Below are positions 1 through 7,073 of a stretch of DNA of 15,704 nt, piece by piece. This DNA comes from JBCCFK01 sp965262315 (GTDB taxonomy: Bacteria > Actinomycetota > Acidimicrobiia > Acidimicrobiales > UBA8592). Positions within the stretch are counted from its first letter, which is position 1. Each line of letters starts with the position of its first letter. Under the pieces are notes generated by a model. That model saw only the letters and a program-made list of their open reading frames with translations, ran no database searches and had not been told where the DNA came from. Location: contig CBDHFJ010000107.1 in NCBI GenBank assembly GCA_965262315.1, positions 1 to 15,704 on the forward strand, read 5' to 3'. Position numbers and translations under genes: made by a program.

Positions 1-1125
1 CGTGTGCAGTTCGCCGACACGTTGAGTCAGCTGGTCCGGGGTGCCTCGGGCGGCACCGGCGAAGCCACGGGCGGCGTGAACCCCCAGCAGGTGGGTCTCG
101 GCGTCAGCCTGGCCTCGACGAACAAGATCTTCACCCAGGGCGGTTCGCAGCTCACGGGTCGAGCCACCGACGTCACCATCACCGGCGAGGGCTTCTTCAT
201 CACCTCGCTCGAGAACGAGACCCTGTTCACGCGCGCCGGCTCGTTCTCCTTCGACGACGACGGGTTCCTGACCGATCCCCTCGGCGGCGTGATCCAGGGC
301 TGGAACGCCTCGCTGGCCGGCGACATCAACATCGAGGCCCCGCCGACCGGTATCCAGGTCCCCGTCAACGCCAGCATCCCCCCCACCGAGACCACCGAGA
401 TCCTGATCGGCGGCAACCTCGACGAGCTCACCACGGTGGGCAGCGTGCAGACCACCGCGATCGACGTCATCGATCAGCTCGGCGAGAAGCACCGCATGAC
501 GATCGAGTTCGAGAAGACCGCTCCCAACACGTGGGACGTGAGGGTCGTCGACCCCTCGTCCACCGTGCTCGGCACGGCCAGCATCAGCTTCGATCCCGCA
601 ACGGGCGCCATGACCTCGGCATTTGCGCCGACGTACAGCTACACGCCCCCGGGCGGCACGGCCTTCACCTTTGCCCTGAACCTCGGTGACCCGGCCGACG
701 CCGACGCCCTGACCCAGTACGCCGGCCAGGCCGATGCCCAGGCCATCGACCAGGACGGCCTCGAGGTCGGCAACCTGCGGTCGTTCGCCATCGCGGACGA
801 CGGCACGCTGTCCGGCGTGTTCTCGAACGGTGAGACCAAGATCCTGGCCCAGCTCGCATTGGCCAGCTTCTCCAACCCGTCCGGTCTGCTCTCGACGGGC
901 AACTCGCGCTACCGGGCGACGAACGCCTCGGGAACAGCCCTGATCGGCCTCCCGAACACCGCCGGACGCGGCGGGGTGGCTGCGGGCACCCTCGAGATGT
1001 CCAACGTGGATCTCTCCGAGGAGTTCACCCAGCTGATCATCGCCCAGCGAGGGTTCCAGGCGAACTCCCGAATCATCACCGTCAGCGACGAGATGATCCA
1101 GGAACTGGTCAACCTCAAGCGGTAG
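1..1125 (+). CDS. flgE: Flagellar hook protein FlgE, 5' end outside window
   Basis: This encodes the structural subunit of the flagellar hook, the curved extracellular joint between rod and filament. The reading frame is open from the first base, and the visible 374 codons begin at the point where FlgE proteins have their conserved N-terminal rod-type helix. The GTG at position 4 is therefore almost certainly an internal valine and the true start lies upstream. A FlgE hallmark is seen early (GEGFFITS, TRAGSFSFDDDG, then GGVIQGW). The C-terminus has the classic axial-protein signature MSNVDLSEEFTQLIIAQRGF followed by QANSRIITVSDEM, and ends in ELVNLKR. The middle is a variable hook domain rich in T, G and A. 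The gene is probably the downstream end of a flagellar operon to the left. It is followed by a strong GC hairpin and faces the HDOD-GGDEF gene tail to tail. Identification is firm; only the start is missing. Confidence 0.95.
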   Translation, partial: RVQFADTLSQLVRGASGGTGEATGGVNPQQVGLGVSLASTNKIFTQGGSQLTGRATDVTITGEGFFITSLENETLFTRAGSFSFDDDGFLTDPLGGVIQGWNASLAGDINIEAPPTGIQVPVNASIPPTETTEILIGGNLDELTTVGSVQTTAIDVIDQLGEKHRMTIEFEKTAPNTWDVRVVDPSSTVLGTASISFDPATGAMTSAFAPTYSYTPPGGTAFTFALNLGDPADADALTQYAGQADAQAIDQDGLEVGNLRSFAIADDGTLSGVFSNGETKILAQLALASFSNPSGLLSTGNSRYRATNASGTALIGLPNTAGRGGVAAGTLEMSNVDLSEEFTQLIIAQRGFQANSRIITVSDEMIQELVNLKR

Positions 1126-1153
1126 CACCTGAACGCCTGAGCAGCTGATCGAC

Positions 1154-1196
1154 CGCCGCCCCGTCGCCCGCCCCTCCCCGGGCCGGCGGGGCGGCG
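1154..1196. terminator. GC-rich inverted repeat between convergent genes
   Basis: CGCCGCCCCG (1154-1163) and CGGGGCGGCG (1187-1196) are perfect 10-bp complements separated by a 23-base C-rich loop. The structure lies 28 bases after the flgE stop and before the end of the opposing HDOD-GGDEF gene. It can fold in transcripts from either strand. Only TT follows on the + side, so it is not a textbook U-tract terminator, but position and stem strength fit a bidirectional terminator in a high-G+C genome. Confidence 0.6.
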
Positions 1197-1309
1197 TTCC
1201 GCGTCCGGCCGCACCAACGATCGCGACCATCGAGCGAGCACCGCCGCCGTGGATCCGAGCCACGCGCACCGGACGCCGGGCGCCCCGGCGGGTCTGGCGG
1301 GTCGGCCCC

Positions 1310-2833
1310 TCAGGCGTCGGCGGCGCCGACGGCCAGGCCGACGTCCATGGCCGCGGTGACGCACGTGCGGTTCCGACCACGGCGCTTCGCGGCGTAGAGC
1401 GCGTCGTCCGCGGCCCGGACGAGCGCGTCCTGCGCCGCCAGGATGTCGGTGCCGAAGCGTTGCACGAGCGACGCACCGGCGCTGACGGTCGCCCGGCCGT
1501 GGCCGACCGTGGACGCTGCGTCGAGCATGGCCTGGCGGAGGCGTTCGGTGCCCTTCTCGAGCTCCTCGAGCGAGTCGGCGCGCAGCACCAGCGCGAACTC
1601 GTCGCCGCCCAGGCGGGCGAAGAGTTCGTCCTCGCGAACGGCTCTCAGGGCCGCTCGGGAGATGGCGGTCAACAACTCGTCACCCACGAGGTGGCCCTCG
1701 CCGTCGTTCACTTGTTTGAAGTGATCGAGGTCGAACATGGCGACGCCGACGCCCGCCTCTTCGGGATGCCGGCTCAGCGAGGCCAACGCCGTCCGCAGAC
1801 GGTCCTCGAACGCCGGCCGGTTGGGGGCACCGGTCAAGGGATCCTGCAGCGAGAGGCCCTCGAGGCGCTCGTTCTCGGCACTCAGCTCAGCGATGCGCCG
1901 TTGGGCCGCCTCGAGCTGATCCATCGCCGCGAGCTGCGACTGCTGATACTCCTCCCGCGCCCCGACGATGATGGCGTCCAGCTCCGACCCGACGTTCAAT
2001 CCGAGTTGCTGGACGGTCCGTCGCGCTGCCACCCGGAACTCCCCCCAGAACCCCAGGAGGTCACTGTCTGCCAGTCCCCACCGACGCGCCCAGGGGCGGA
2101 TCTCTTCGACTGCGGACTCCTGACCGGCGCCGAGAAGGTCAGCGATCGCCGTACCGAACCCGATGGCCGCGTCGAACACGCTCGGCGAGCGCCGCAGCCG
2201 GTCCTGAAGCGGGAGTCGTCGCGCCGTGGCGCCGTCCCGAAGGTCTTCTGGAATGTGCCAGTAGGACATCAGGGCCACGCCCAGATCGGCGCCGTTGGCG
2301 GGCAACGCGTCGCGCTGGCGCTCCACCGAAGGCAGGCCCCCGGCGTCGTCCCACAAGGCGGTGAACTCGTCGGGCTCGGCTCGGAGCAACGCCAGCTCAC
2401 CCAGGTAGGACAACAGACCCGATGTCAGCGCTTCCTCGTCCCGACCGGTCCCGATCCGGGCCGAGAAGCTGCGGGCCGCGGAGCCCGCCATGGTGCTGGC
2501 ACCGATGATGCCGGAGAGTTGTTCGGACTTGGCCGTCGAGCCCCAGAGGTCGCCGAGAATCGCGAACCCGACACCGATCATCTTCAGACTGCGCAGGCCC
2601 AAGATGGCGGCCGCTCTGGCCACGTCCACCACGGGCTCGCGGGGCGCATAGAAGGGCGAATTGGCGACCTGGAGGATTCGGGCCATCAGCGCCGGATCGC
2701 TCTGGGCGACAGCCGCGACGTCGCGCACTCCGGCGCAGGGATCGTCGCACAGGCGCAGGAACTCCACCGCCGTGCCCGGCAGGGTCGGCAGGTGCTCGAG
2801 CAGGCGTGGATCGATCTGGGAAACTGCGGACAT
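1310..2833 (-). CDS. HDOD domain-GGDEF diguanylate cyclase
   Basis: This 507-residue cytoplasmic signalling protein has an N-terminal HDOD domain (about residues 10-210, with LPTLPGTAVEFLRL and QVANSPFYA), a helical linker, a short coiled coil (about 292-328) and a C-terminal GGDEF domain. The GGDEF domain has DPLTG at 331-335, FDLDHFKQVND at 367-377, GHLVGD and an intact GGDEF at 409-413, so it should make cyclic di-GMP from GTP. The inhibitory-site position upstream reads R-E-D-E rather than RxxD, so product inhibition may be weakened. I chose ATG 2833 because GAGGAG lies 11 bases upstream. The frame is open to 2932, but that would run over the divergent SDR gene and add no recognisable domain. 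Being tail to tail with flgE suggests a motility or lifestyle link, which is inference. The input sensed by HDOD is unknown. Confidence 0.88.
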   Translation of the reverse strand: MSAVSQIDPRLLEHLPTLPGTAVEFLRLCDDPCAGVRDVAAVAQSDPALMARILQVANSPFYAPREPVVDVARAAAILGLRSLKMIGVGFAILGDLWGSTAKSEQLSGIIGASTMAGSAARSFSARIGTGRDEEALTSGLLSYLGELALLRAEPDEFTALWDDAGGLPSVERQRDALPANGADLGVALMSYWHIPEDLRDGATARRLPLQDRLRRSPSVFDAAIGFGTAIADLLGAGQESAVEEIRPWARRWGLADSDLLGFWGEFRVAARRTVQQLGLNVGSELDAIIVGAREEYQQSQLAAMDQLEAAQRRIAELSAENERLEGLSLQDPLTGAPNRPAFEDRLRTALASLSRHPEEAGVGVAMFDLDHFKQVNDGEGHLVGDELLTAISRAALRAVREDELFARLGGDEFALVLRADSLEELEKGTERLRQAMLDAASTVGHGRATVSAGASLVQRFGTDILAAQDALVRAADDALYAAKRRGRNRTCVTAAMDVGLAVGAADA

Positions 2834-2878
2834 CGTGGCGGAAACTCCTCGCCCCCCATCGGCCACGAGTCTCGTGAA

Positions 2879-2909
2879 TTGAACCGGGCTCGCGGGCGCC
2901 GGGTACGGT
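2879..2909 (+). promoter_or_regulatory. Candidate leaderless promoter for the SDR gene
   Basis: A TACGGT -10 box (2904-2909) ends 7 bases before ATG 2917. This puts the predicted transcription start on the A of the start codon. A TTGAAC match to the -35 box lies at 2879-2884 with a long 19-base spacer. No convincing Shine-Dalgarno sequence precedes the ATG, which supports leaderless translation. Confidence 0.5.
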
Positions 2910-2916
2910 GACCGGG

Positions 2917-3687
2917 ATGGATCGGGACGCACTCCGAGCCCTGCACGACCTGTCCGGCAGGGTGGCCATCGTCACCGGCGGCACTCGAGGCATCGGGCGC
3001 TCGATCGCCGAGGGTTTCAGCGCGGCGGGGGCCAGCGTGGTGGTGGCCAGCCGCAAGGCAGAGGCGTGCGACGAGACGGCCGAGCACCTCGCGTCGATGG
3101 GTGGCCGGGCACTCGGTGTCCCCACCCACATGGCCGACCTCGAAGCCGTCGCCGCGCTGGTCGACCGGACCGTCGACACCTTCGGCCGCATCGACATCGT
3201 CGTCAACAACGCGGCGAACGCCCTGGCCCAACCGCTGGGCCACCTCACGCCGGAGGCGTGGCAGAAGTCGCTCGACACCAACCTCCGCGGTCCGACCTTC
3301 CTGGCCGAGAATGCCCTCCCCCACCTGGAGGCATCCGGCAACGCAGCCGTGCTGAACGTCATCTCTGCCGGAGCGTTCCTCTTCAACCCGCACGGCGCGA
3401 TGTACTCGGCCGGCAAGGCCGGGTTGATGGCCATGACGCGGTCGATGGCGGCGGCCTGGGCCCACAAGGGCATTCGGGTCAACGCACTGGCGCCCGGCAC
3501 CGTGATGACCGACATGGTCCGCAACAACCCACCCGAGGCGGTCGAGTCGATGCAGAAGGCGGGAGCGATGCGACGAGGCGCCCACCCCGACGAGATGGTC
3601 GGACCCGCGCTGTTGCTCTGCTCGGACGCCGGAAGCTTCATCACCGGCCAGGTCATCCTGGCCGATGGTGGACTGACCCCGCACTGA
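2917..3687 (+). CDS. Classical short-chain dehydrogenase/reductase (SDR)
   Basis: This 256-residue protein has the typical length of a classical SDR and should be a cytoplasmic NAD(P)(H)-dependent oxidoreductase of Rossmann fold. The cofactor motif TGGTRGIG is at 20-27 and NNAAN at 97-101. The catalytic tetrad is complete: Asn122, Ser150, Tyr163 and Lys167 (YSAGK). The PG motif at 193-194 and the C-terminal ITGQVILADGG are also normal. Arg24 and Arg46-Lys47 at the end of the second beta strand favour NADP(H). The substrate cannot be read from sequence; FabG-like or secondary-alcohol dehydrogenase roles are both possible. I chose ATG 2917 over the in-frame GTG at 2908 because of the TACGGT-7-ATG context. 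It is followed after 15 bases by an epimerase gene on the same strand, probably co-transcribed. Confidence 0.9.
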   Translation: MDRDALRALHDLSGRVAIVTGGTRGIGRSIAEGFSAAGASVVVASRKAEACDETAEHLASMGGRALGVPTHMADLEAVAALVDRTVDTFGRIDIVVNNAANALAQPLGHLTPEAWQKSLDTNLRGPTFLAENALPHLEASGNAAVLNVISAGAFLFNPHGAMYSAGKAGLMAMTRSMAAAWAHKGIRVNALAPGTVMTDMVRNNPPEAVESMQKAGAMRRGAHPDEMVGPALLLCSDAGSFITGQVILADGGLTPH

Positions 3688-3702
3688 GAAGGCAGGCAGC
3701 CG

Positions 3703-4719
3703 ATGCGGGTGTTGGTGACCGGAGCCACCGGGTTCGTCGGCGGTCACGCCACCGCGGCGCTGCTCGCTGCAGGCGACGAGGTGACGGCGCTCGTCCGGTC
3801 GCCTGACCGGTTGGCCGCGACCATGGCCGCGTTCGGCCATCCGGTCCCCGCTCATGTCGTCGGGGACATGACCGACCCCAGCTCGGTCCGCCACGCGATC
3901 GAAGGCGTCGATGCGGTGCTGCACTGCGCGGCAGTCGTGTCCCTCGGCCGCGGCGACACCGAGACGATGATCAGGACGAACGCAGAGGGTGCCGAGACCG
4001 TGCTCGGAGTGGCCGCCGAGCACGGCGCCGACCCCATCGTCCACGTGTCGAGCACCAGCGCGCTGTTCGAGCCGGGCGTGGGGCCGCTCACGACCGACCA
4101 TCGGCCGACGGAGACGACGCTCCCCTACGGCCGGGCCAAGGCTGCGTGCGAGCGCGTGGCCCGCCGCCTCCAAGACGAGGGTGCGCCGGTGGTCATCGTC
4201 TACCCGGGTGGTGTGCTCGGCCCGGCGGCGGGAACGGCCTTCGGTGAGGCCGGCGAGGGCATGTCCGGCTTCCTCGCCGGTGGGGTCATGCCCACCAGGC
4301 AGGGCGCGCTGTCGATCGTCGACGTACGGGACCTCGCCGCGATCCTGCGAGCGGTCATGGAGCCCGGCCGAGGCCCTCGACGGCTGATGTGCGGCGGGCA
4401 CCTCCTCGACGTCGCCGACCTGGCCGACATCTTCCGGTCGGTGACCGGTCGTCGGTTTCCCACGGTGCCGACCCCGGCCGCTGTCCTCCGTGCCGCCGGA
4501 AGGCTGATGGACGGCGTGAGCCGGTTCCTTCCGGTCGACAGCGGCCTCACCGAGGAGGGCATGACGGTGTTCACCCGGTGGGAGGGCACGGTCGACACCG
4601 ACCTGGCGTCGCTCGGGCTGTCGCTCCGGCCGCCGGAGGAGACGATCGCCGCTGCCATCGCCGGCTGGCACGACGCCGGGCTCATCTCGGACCGACAGGC
4701 CGGGCACACATCCCGGTAG
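3703..4719 (+). CDS. NAD-dependent epimerase/dehydratase, extended SDR
   Basis: This 338-residue extended-SDR protein starts directly with the Rossmann motif MRVLVTGATGFVGGH (GxxGxxG at 7-13). HCAAVVSLG follows the fourth strand, VSSTSA is at 115-120, and the active-site pair Tyr142/Lys146 is in PYGRAKAACE. Val-Tyr-Pro-Gly-Gly follows, as in dihydroflavonol-reductase-like and nucleoside-diphosphate-sugar epimerase-like members. The C-terminal half, which sets substrate choice, is not diagnostic, so I give no specific substrate. The start is supported by AAGGCAGG about 6 bases upstream. It lies 15 bases after the SDR gene and probably shares its transcript. Its TAG stop is also the first three bases of a candidate -10 box for the next gene. 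Confidence 0.87.
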   Translation: MRVLVTGATGFVGGHATAALLAAGDEVTALVRSPDRLAATMAAFGHPVPAHVVGDMTDPSSVRHAIEGVDAVLHCAAVVSLGRGDTETMIRTNAEGAETVLGVAAEHGADPIVHVSSTSALFEPGVGPLTTDHRPTETTLPYGRAKAACERVARRLQDEGAPVVIVYPGGVLGPAAGTAFGEAGEGMSGFLAGGVMPTRQGALSIVDVRDLAAILRAVMEPGRGPRRLMCGGHLLDVADLADIFRSVTGRRFPTVPTPAAVLRAAGRLMDGVSRFLPVDSGLTEEGMTVFTRWEGTVDTDLASLGLSLRPPEETIAAAIAGWHDAGLISDRQAGHTSR

Positions 4720-4722
4720 GGT
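4717..4722 (+). promoter_or_regulatory. Candidate leaderless -10 box for the nth gene, overlapping the upstream stop codon
   Basis: TAGGGT is followed by seven bases and then ATG 4730, the same arrangement as at 2904-2917. The TAG of the preceding epimerase gene forms its first half. CCGACA at 4692-4697 is a weak -35 candidate with a 19-base spacer. No Shine-Dalgarno sequence is visible before the ATG. The endonuclease gene may thus be expressed separately from the SDR genes. Confidence 0.45.
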
Positions 4723-4729
4723 CCCGGCG

Positions 4730-5377
4730 ATGAAGCGAGCCGACAAGGCCGACCGGATCGGCGAGATTCTCGACGATCTCTACCCGACACCCCCCATCCC
4801 ACTGGATCACACCGACCCCTACACCCTCCTCGTCGCCGTTGCGCTCTCGGCCCAGACGACCGACAAGAAGGTGAACGAAGTGACGCCCGGGCTCTTCGCG
4901 AAGGCGTCGACACCCGAGGAGATGGCAGCCCTCCATCCCGACGAGATCCTCGATCTGATCAAGGAGATCGGGCTCGCGCCGACCAAGGCCAGGAACTTGT
5001 CCGCGGCAGCCCATCAGATCGTCGAAGCCGGTGGCGAGATCATCCCCGACTGGGACTTTCTCGAGTCGCTGCCCGGCGTCGGCCACAAGACCGCCAGCGT
5101 GGTGATGGCCCAGGCGTTCGACGTCCCCGCGTTCCCGGTCGACACCCACATCCATCGGCTGGCCGATCGATGGGGGTTGTCCAACGGCACCACCGTGGAG
5201 AAGACGGAGAAGGACCTCAAGGCCGTGTTCCCGGAGGACACCTGGAACCGGCGTCACCTCCAAGTGATCTTCTTCGGACGTGAGTACTGCCCCGCCCGCG
5301 GGCACGACCTGGCCGAGTGCCCGATCTGCTCGTGGGCGGCCACCAAGAAGCGCATCGCCGCCGAGGCCAGGCGCTGA
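4730..5377 (+). CDS. nth: Endonuclease III (DNA glycosylase/AP lyase) with atypical Fe-S motif
   Basis: This 215-residue base-excision repair enzyme of the HhH-GPD family should remove oxidised pyrimidines and cleave the abasic site. The helix-hairpin-helix is LPGVGHKTA (114-122). Catalytic Lys120 and Asp138 (FPVDTHIHR) fall at the same numbers as in the E. coli enzyme, and LSAQTTD at 39-45 is conserved. The C-terminal cluster region differs from the usual Cys-X6-Cys-X2-Cys-X5-Cys: only Cys187, Cys197 and Cys200 are present, spaced X9 and X2, with no fourth cysteine. His192 is a possible replacement ligand, or the cluster may be lost. A leaderless promoter may drive the gene. It ends 3 bases before the stop of the convergent FMN reductase gene, leaving no room for a terminator between them. 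Confidence 0.9.
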   Translation: MKRADKADRIGEILDDLYPTPPIPLDHTDPYTLLVAVALSAQTTDKKVNEVTPGLFAKASTPEEMAALHPDEILDLIKEIGLAPTKARNLSAAAHQIVEAGGEIIPDWDFLESLPGVGHKTASVVMAQAFDVPAFPVDTHIHRLADRWGLSNGTTVEKTEKDLKAVFPEDTWNRRHLQVIFFGREYCPARGHDLAECPICSWAATKKRIAAEARR

Positions 5378-5380
5378 CCG

Positions 5381-5938
5381 TCAGTCGGTCGGGCGGTCCG
5401 CCGTGAGCGCGACGAGCAGCCGGTCCAGCTCCGCTCGCAGCTCCGGGTCGACGAGCTCGCCCGCGACGCTGTCGAAGGTCTCCGAGAACCGCCCGACACC
5501 GAGCCGCCCCACCAGGTCCGCACCGAAGAACGGCGCCGTCATCTCGGCATGGTCGAGCACGCCGGCACCACCGCGGGGCCCGGGCGTGGCTGCGAGCATG
5601 AGTACCCGATTTCCGCCGTAGACCTGCATCTCGATCCGCGACATCCAGTCGTAGATGTTCTTCCACGCCACGCTGTACGAGCCGTTGTGCTCGGCGAAGG
5701 AGATCACCACCGCATCGGCGCTCCTGATCTTGTCGAACAGCCGCTGGGCCGGCGCCGGGATGCCTCCGGCCTCCTGCCGAGCCTTGCTGTAGATCGGGAT
5801 CTCGTACTCGTTCAGGTCGATCAGCTCGACGTCGGCCTCGCCGACGAGCCCGCCCTCGAGTCGGCGCTGGACGTGGCCCAGCAGTTGCCGGTTGATGCCG
5901 TCGGGCGTGTTGGTGGCAGGGATGGCGAGGATCTTCAC
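5381..5938 (-). CDS. NADPH-dependent FMN reductase family flavoprotein
   Basis: This 185-residue flavodoxin-fold protein is predicted to bind FMN and use NAD(P)H to reduce flavins, quinones or similar acceptors in the cytoplasm. The N-terminal strand MKILAIPATN leads into the phosphate-binding loop. The family pattern around the isoalloxazine ring is AEHNGSYSVAWKNIYDW (normally P-E-Y-N-G-S), and ATPGPRGGAG matches the second conserved loop. The start is GTG 5938, whose last two bases are shared with the TGA of the upstream YceI gene (4-base overlap, GTGA), so translation is probably coupled. Co-expression with a YceI protein under a divergent MarR regulator suggests a quinone, redox or electrophile stress role, which is inference. 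The tail is convergent with nth. Confidence 0.88.
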   Translation of the reverse strand: MKILAIPATNTPDGINRQLLGHVQRRLEGGLVGEADVELIDLNEYEIPIYSKARQEAGGIPAPAQRLFDKIRSADAVVISFAEHNGSYSVAWKNIYDWMSRIEMQVYGGNRVLMLAATPGPRGGAGVLDHAEMTAPFFGADLVGRLGVGRFSETFDSVAGELVDPELRAELDRLLVALTADRPTD

Positions 5939-6471
5939 ACCTGACCTCCGGTGCGGTGCGCGGTGGCGGCGACGTCGATCCGCACCGCCGACCCGATGAC
6001 GAGCGACGGGAGCTTACCCACGCCCGCTGCGTTCCGATCAACGGTGCCCTCGGCTGCGAACGAGGCGCGATCTCCGTTGATCACCAGGTCGTGGACGTCC
6101 AGCGCGAACGGGATCGAGCGCCCCTTGATCGTGAGCGTCCCGCTCACCGAGTGCCCGCTTGACGCCGCATCGGCCGACGTGGCCGCGAAGCCGATCGACC
6201 GATGGGTCTCGGCGTCGAGGAAATCGTCGGACACGACGTGCTCGTTGCGCTTGTCGTTGGCGCTGCGGTACGAGCCGGCGTCGACCTCGGCCTCGACGAG
6301 CGTGACGGCGTGGTCGTCGGACACGATCACCCGACCACCGGTCAGGTCCAGCGATGCGGTCACGCTGAAGAATCCGAGCTTCTTCGCCGTGACCTTGATG
6401 TCGGTCGCGCCGGGGTCGAGTTGCCACGTCCCGGTCGGGAGCGGCAGCGGGGAGTGGCTGGTGTCGGGCAT
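5935..6471 (-). CDS. YceI family lipocalin-like protein
   Basis: This 178-residue protein is of the usual YceI length. YceI proteins form an extended beta-barrel that binds isoprenoids or other long apolar molecules such as polyprenyl quinones. Family features are the opening GTWQLDPGATDIKVTAKKLG, then NEHVVSDDFLDAETHRSIGF, SGTLTIKGRSIPF and EGTVDRNAAGVG. There is no signal peptide, so a cytoplasmic location is expected, unlike the periplasmic E. coli protein. ATG 6471 is preceded by AGGCAGGA. It is first in a two-gene operon and overlaps the FMN reductase start by 4 bases. A TTGACG-17-TATGTT promoter and paired inverted boxes directly upstream suggest repression by the divergent MarR protein. 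Confidence 0.9.
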   Translation of the reverse strand: MPDTSHSPLPLPTGTWQLDPGATDIKVTAKKLGFFSVTASLDLTGGRVIVSDDHAVTLVEAEVDAGSYRSANDKRNEHVVSDDFLDAETHRSIGFAATSADAASSGHSVSGTLTIKGRSIPFALDVHDLVINGDRASFAAEGTVDRNAAGVGKLPSLVIGSAVRIDVAATAHRTGGQV

Positions 6472-6496
6472 CGGGGAGATCCTGCCTGTTCAGTCG

Positions 6497-6530
6497 GTTG
6501 ATGCTTCAACGATTCACTTGAAGCATCAAC
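6497..6530. promoter_or_regulatory. Paired MarR-type operator (13-bp perfect inverted repeat)
   Basis: GTTGATGCTTCAA (6497-6509) and TTGAAGCATCAAC (6518-6530) are perfect reverse complements with an 8-base spacer. Each arm is itself a TTGA-N4-TCAA box, at 6498-6509 and 6518-6529, with centres 20 bp apart, about two helical turns. Two regulator dimers could therefore bind on the same face. MarR proteins commonly bind such short palindromes in divergent promoter regions. The right arm overlaps the -10 box of the yceI promoter, which predicts repression of that operon. Confidence 0.78.
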
Positions 6531-6556
6531 ATAATGATGGAAACTTTACGCGTCAA
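6528..6556 (-). promoter_or_regulatory. Sigma70-type promoter of the yceI-FMN reductase operon
   Basis: On the - strand, TTGACG (6556-6551) and TATGTT (6533-6528) are separated by exactly 17 bases. Transcription would begin near 6521, inside the paired operator, about 50 bases before the yceI ATG. The region is much richer in A+T than the surroundings. Confidence 0.6.
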
Positions 6557-6560
6557 GCTC

Positions 6561-6566
6561 TAGGTT
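6561..6566 (+). promoter_or_regulatory. Candidate leaderless -10 box for the marR gene
   Basis: TAGGTT is followed by six bases and ATG 6573, placing the transcription start at or next to the start codon. No good Shine-Dalgarno sequence or -35 box is visible (TGGAAA at 6538-6543 is the nearest candidate). The operator at 6497-6530 lies just upstream, so autoregulation is possible but less obvious than for the yceI side. Confidence 0.42.
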
Positions 6567-6572
6567 GGCGAC

Positions 6573-7043
6573 ATGGACCCGCGATGGCTCGACGACGAAC
6601 AGCAGCTCGCCTGGCGAGCCCTGCTGACCATCGTGAACCGGGCGTTCCCAGCGTTCGACCGGACCCTCAAGGAACACGGGCTCCTGACCGTCCAGTACGG
6701 GATCCTCGCCGCGTTGTCAGAGGCCGACGGCCGCACGCTGCAACTCACGCAGCTCGCAGATCAGGCCAACACCTCGCAGAGCCGGCTCACCCATCGACTC
6801 CGCGACCTCGTCGACCGCGGCGACATCGAGATCCACGCCGACCCCGCAGACGGCCGCGTGAAGCACGCAACACTCACCGACGGTGGACTCGCCCGCCTCG
6901 AGCACATCGCGCCCGACCACGTCGCCGACGTGCAGCGGCTCCTCTTCGACAACCTCTCGCCCGAACAGACCGTGGCACTCGCCGATGCGTTGGCTGCAAT
7001 CGCCGCCAACCTCTGCGACCACGAGTTCTTCCGGCACTCGTGA
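6573..7043 (+). CDS. MarR family transcriptional regulator
   Basis: This 156-residue DNA-binding protein has the normal MarR length and layout. An N-terminal helix contributes to the dimer interface. The winged helix-turn-helix follows, with LTVQYGILAALSEADGRT, LTQLADQANTSQSRLTHRLR (recognition helix) and the wing DPADGRVKHATLT, whose D-x-R/D-G-R pattern is diagnostic. C-terminal helices complete the dimer. MarR proteins usually repress a divergent operon until a phenolic ligand or an oxidant releases them. Here the divergent targets would be the YceI protein and the FMN reductase, through the paired boxes at 6497-6530. The protein has a single cysteine (in NLCDHEF near the C-terminus), not in the N-terminal position used by OhrR-type peroxide sensors, so ligand sensing seems more likely than cysteine oxidation. 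Confidence 0.92.
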   Translation: MDPRWLDDEQQLAWRALLTIVNRAFPAFDRTLKEHGLLTVQYGILAALSEADGRTLQLTQLADQANTSQSRLTHRLRDLVDRGDIEIHADPADGRVKHATLTDGGLARLEHIAPDHVADVQRLLFDNLSPEQTVALADALAAIAANLCDHEFFRHS

Positions 7044-7071
7044 GCGCCCCAACCGGCGCCGGTCCCGAGTG
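7035..7071. terminator. Possible hairpin between convergent marR and fbpC-like genes
   Basis: CACTCG (7035-7040) pairs with CGAGTG (7066-7071) and encloses the perfect palindrome ACCGGCGCCGGT (7052-7063). The element spans the marR stop codon and ends just before the stop of the opposing ABC ATPase gene. There is no U tract, so a terminator role is only suggested by position. Confidence 0.3.
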
Positions 7072-7073
7072 AC

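Noticed and set aside
4..6. GTG as the start of flgE
   Set aside because: The frame is open to the window edge and FlgE needs its N-terminal rod-type helix, so the start must lie upstream.
1460..2911. 483-codon open frame on the + strand
   Set aside because: It is antisense to the HDOD-GGDEF gene, whose motifs are complete; a composition artefact.
2834..2932. N-terminal extension of the HDOD-GGDEF gene
   Set aside because: It would overlap the divergent SDR start, has no ribosome site and adds a proline/arginine-rich leader without a domain.
2686..4746. 686-codon open frame on the - strand
   Set aside because: It runs antisense through the SDR and epimerase genes and overlaps the HDOD-GGDEF start. 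Composition is His/Arg/Gly-rich with no recognisable fold.
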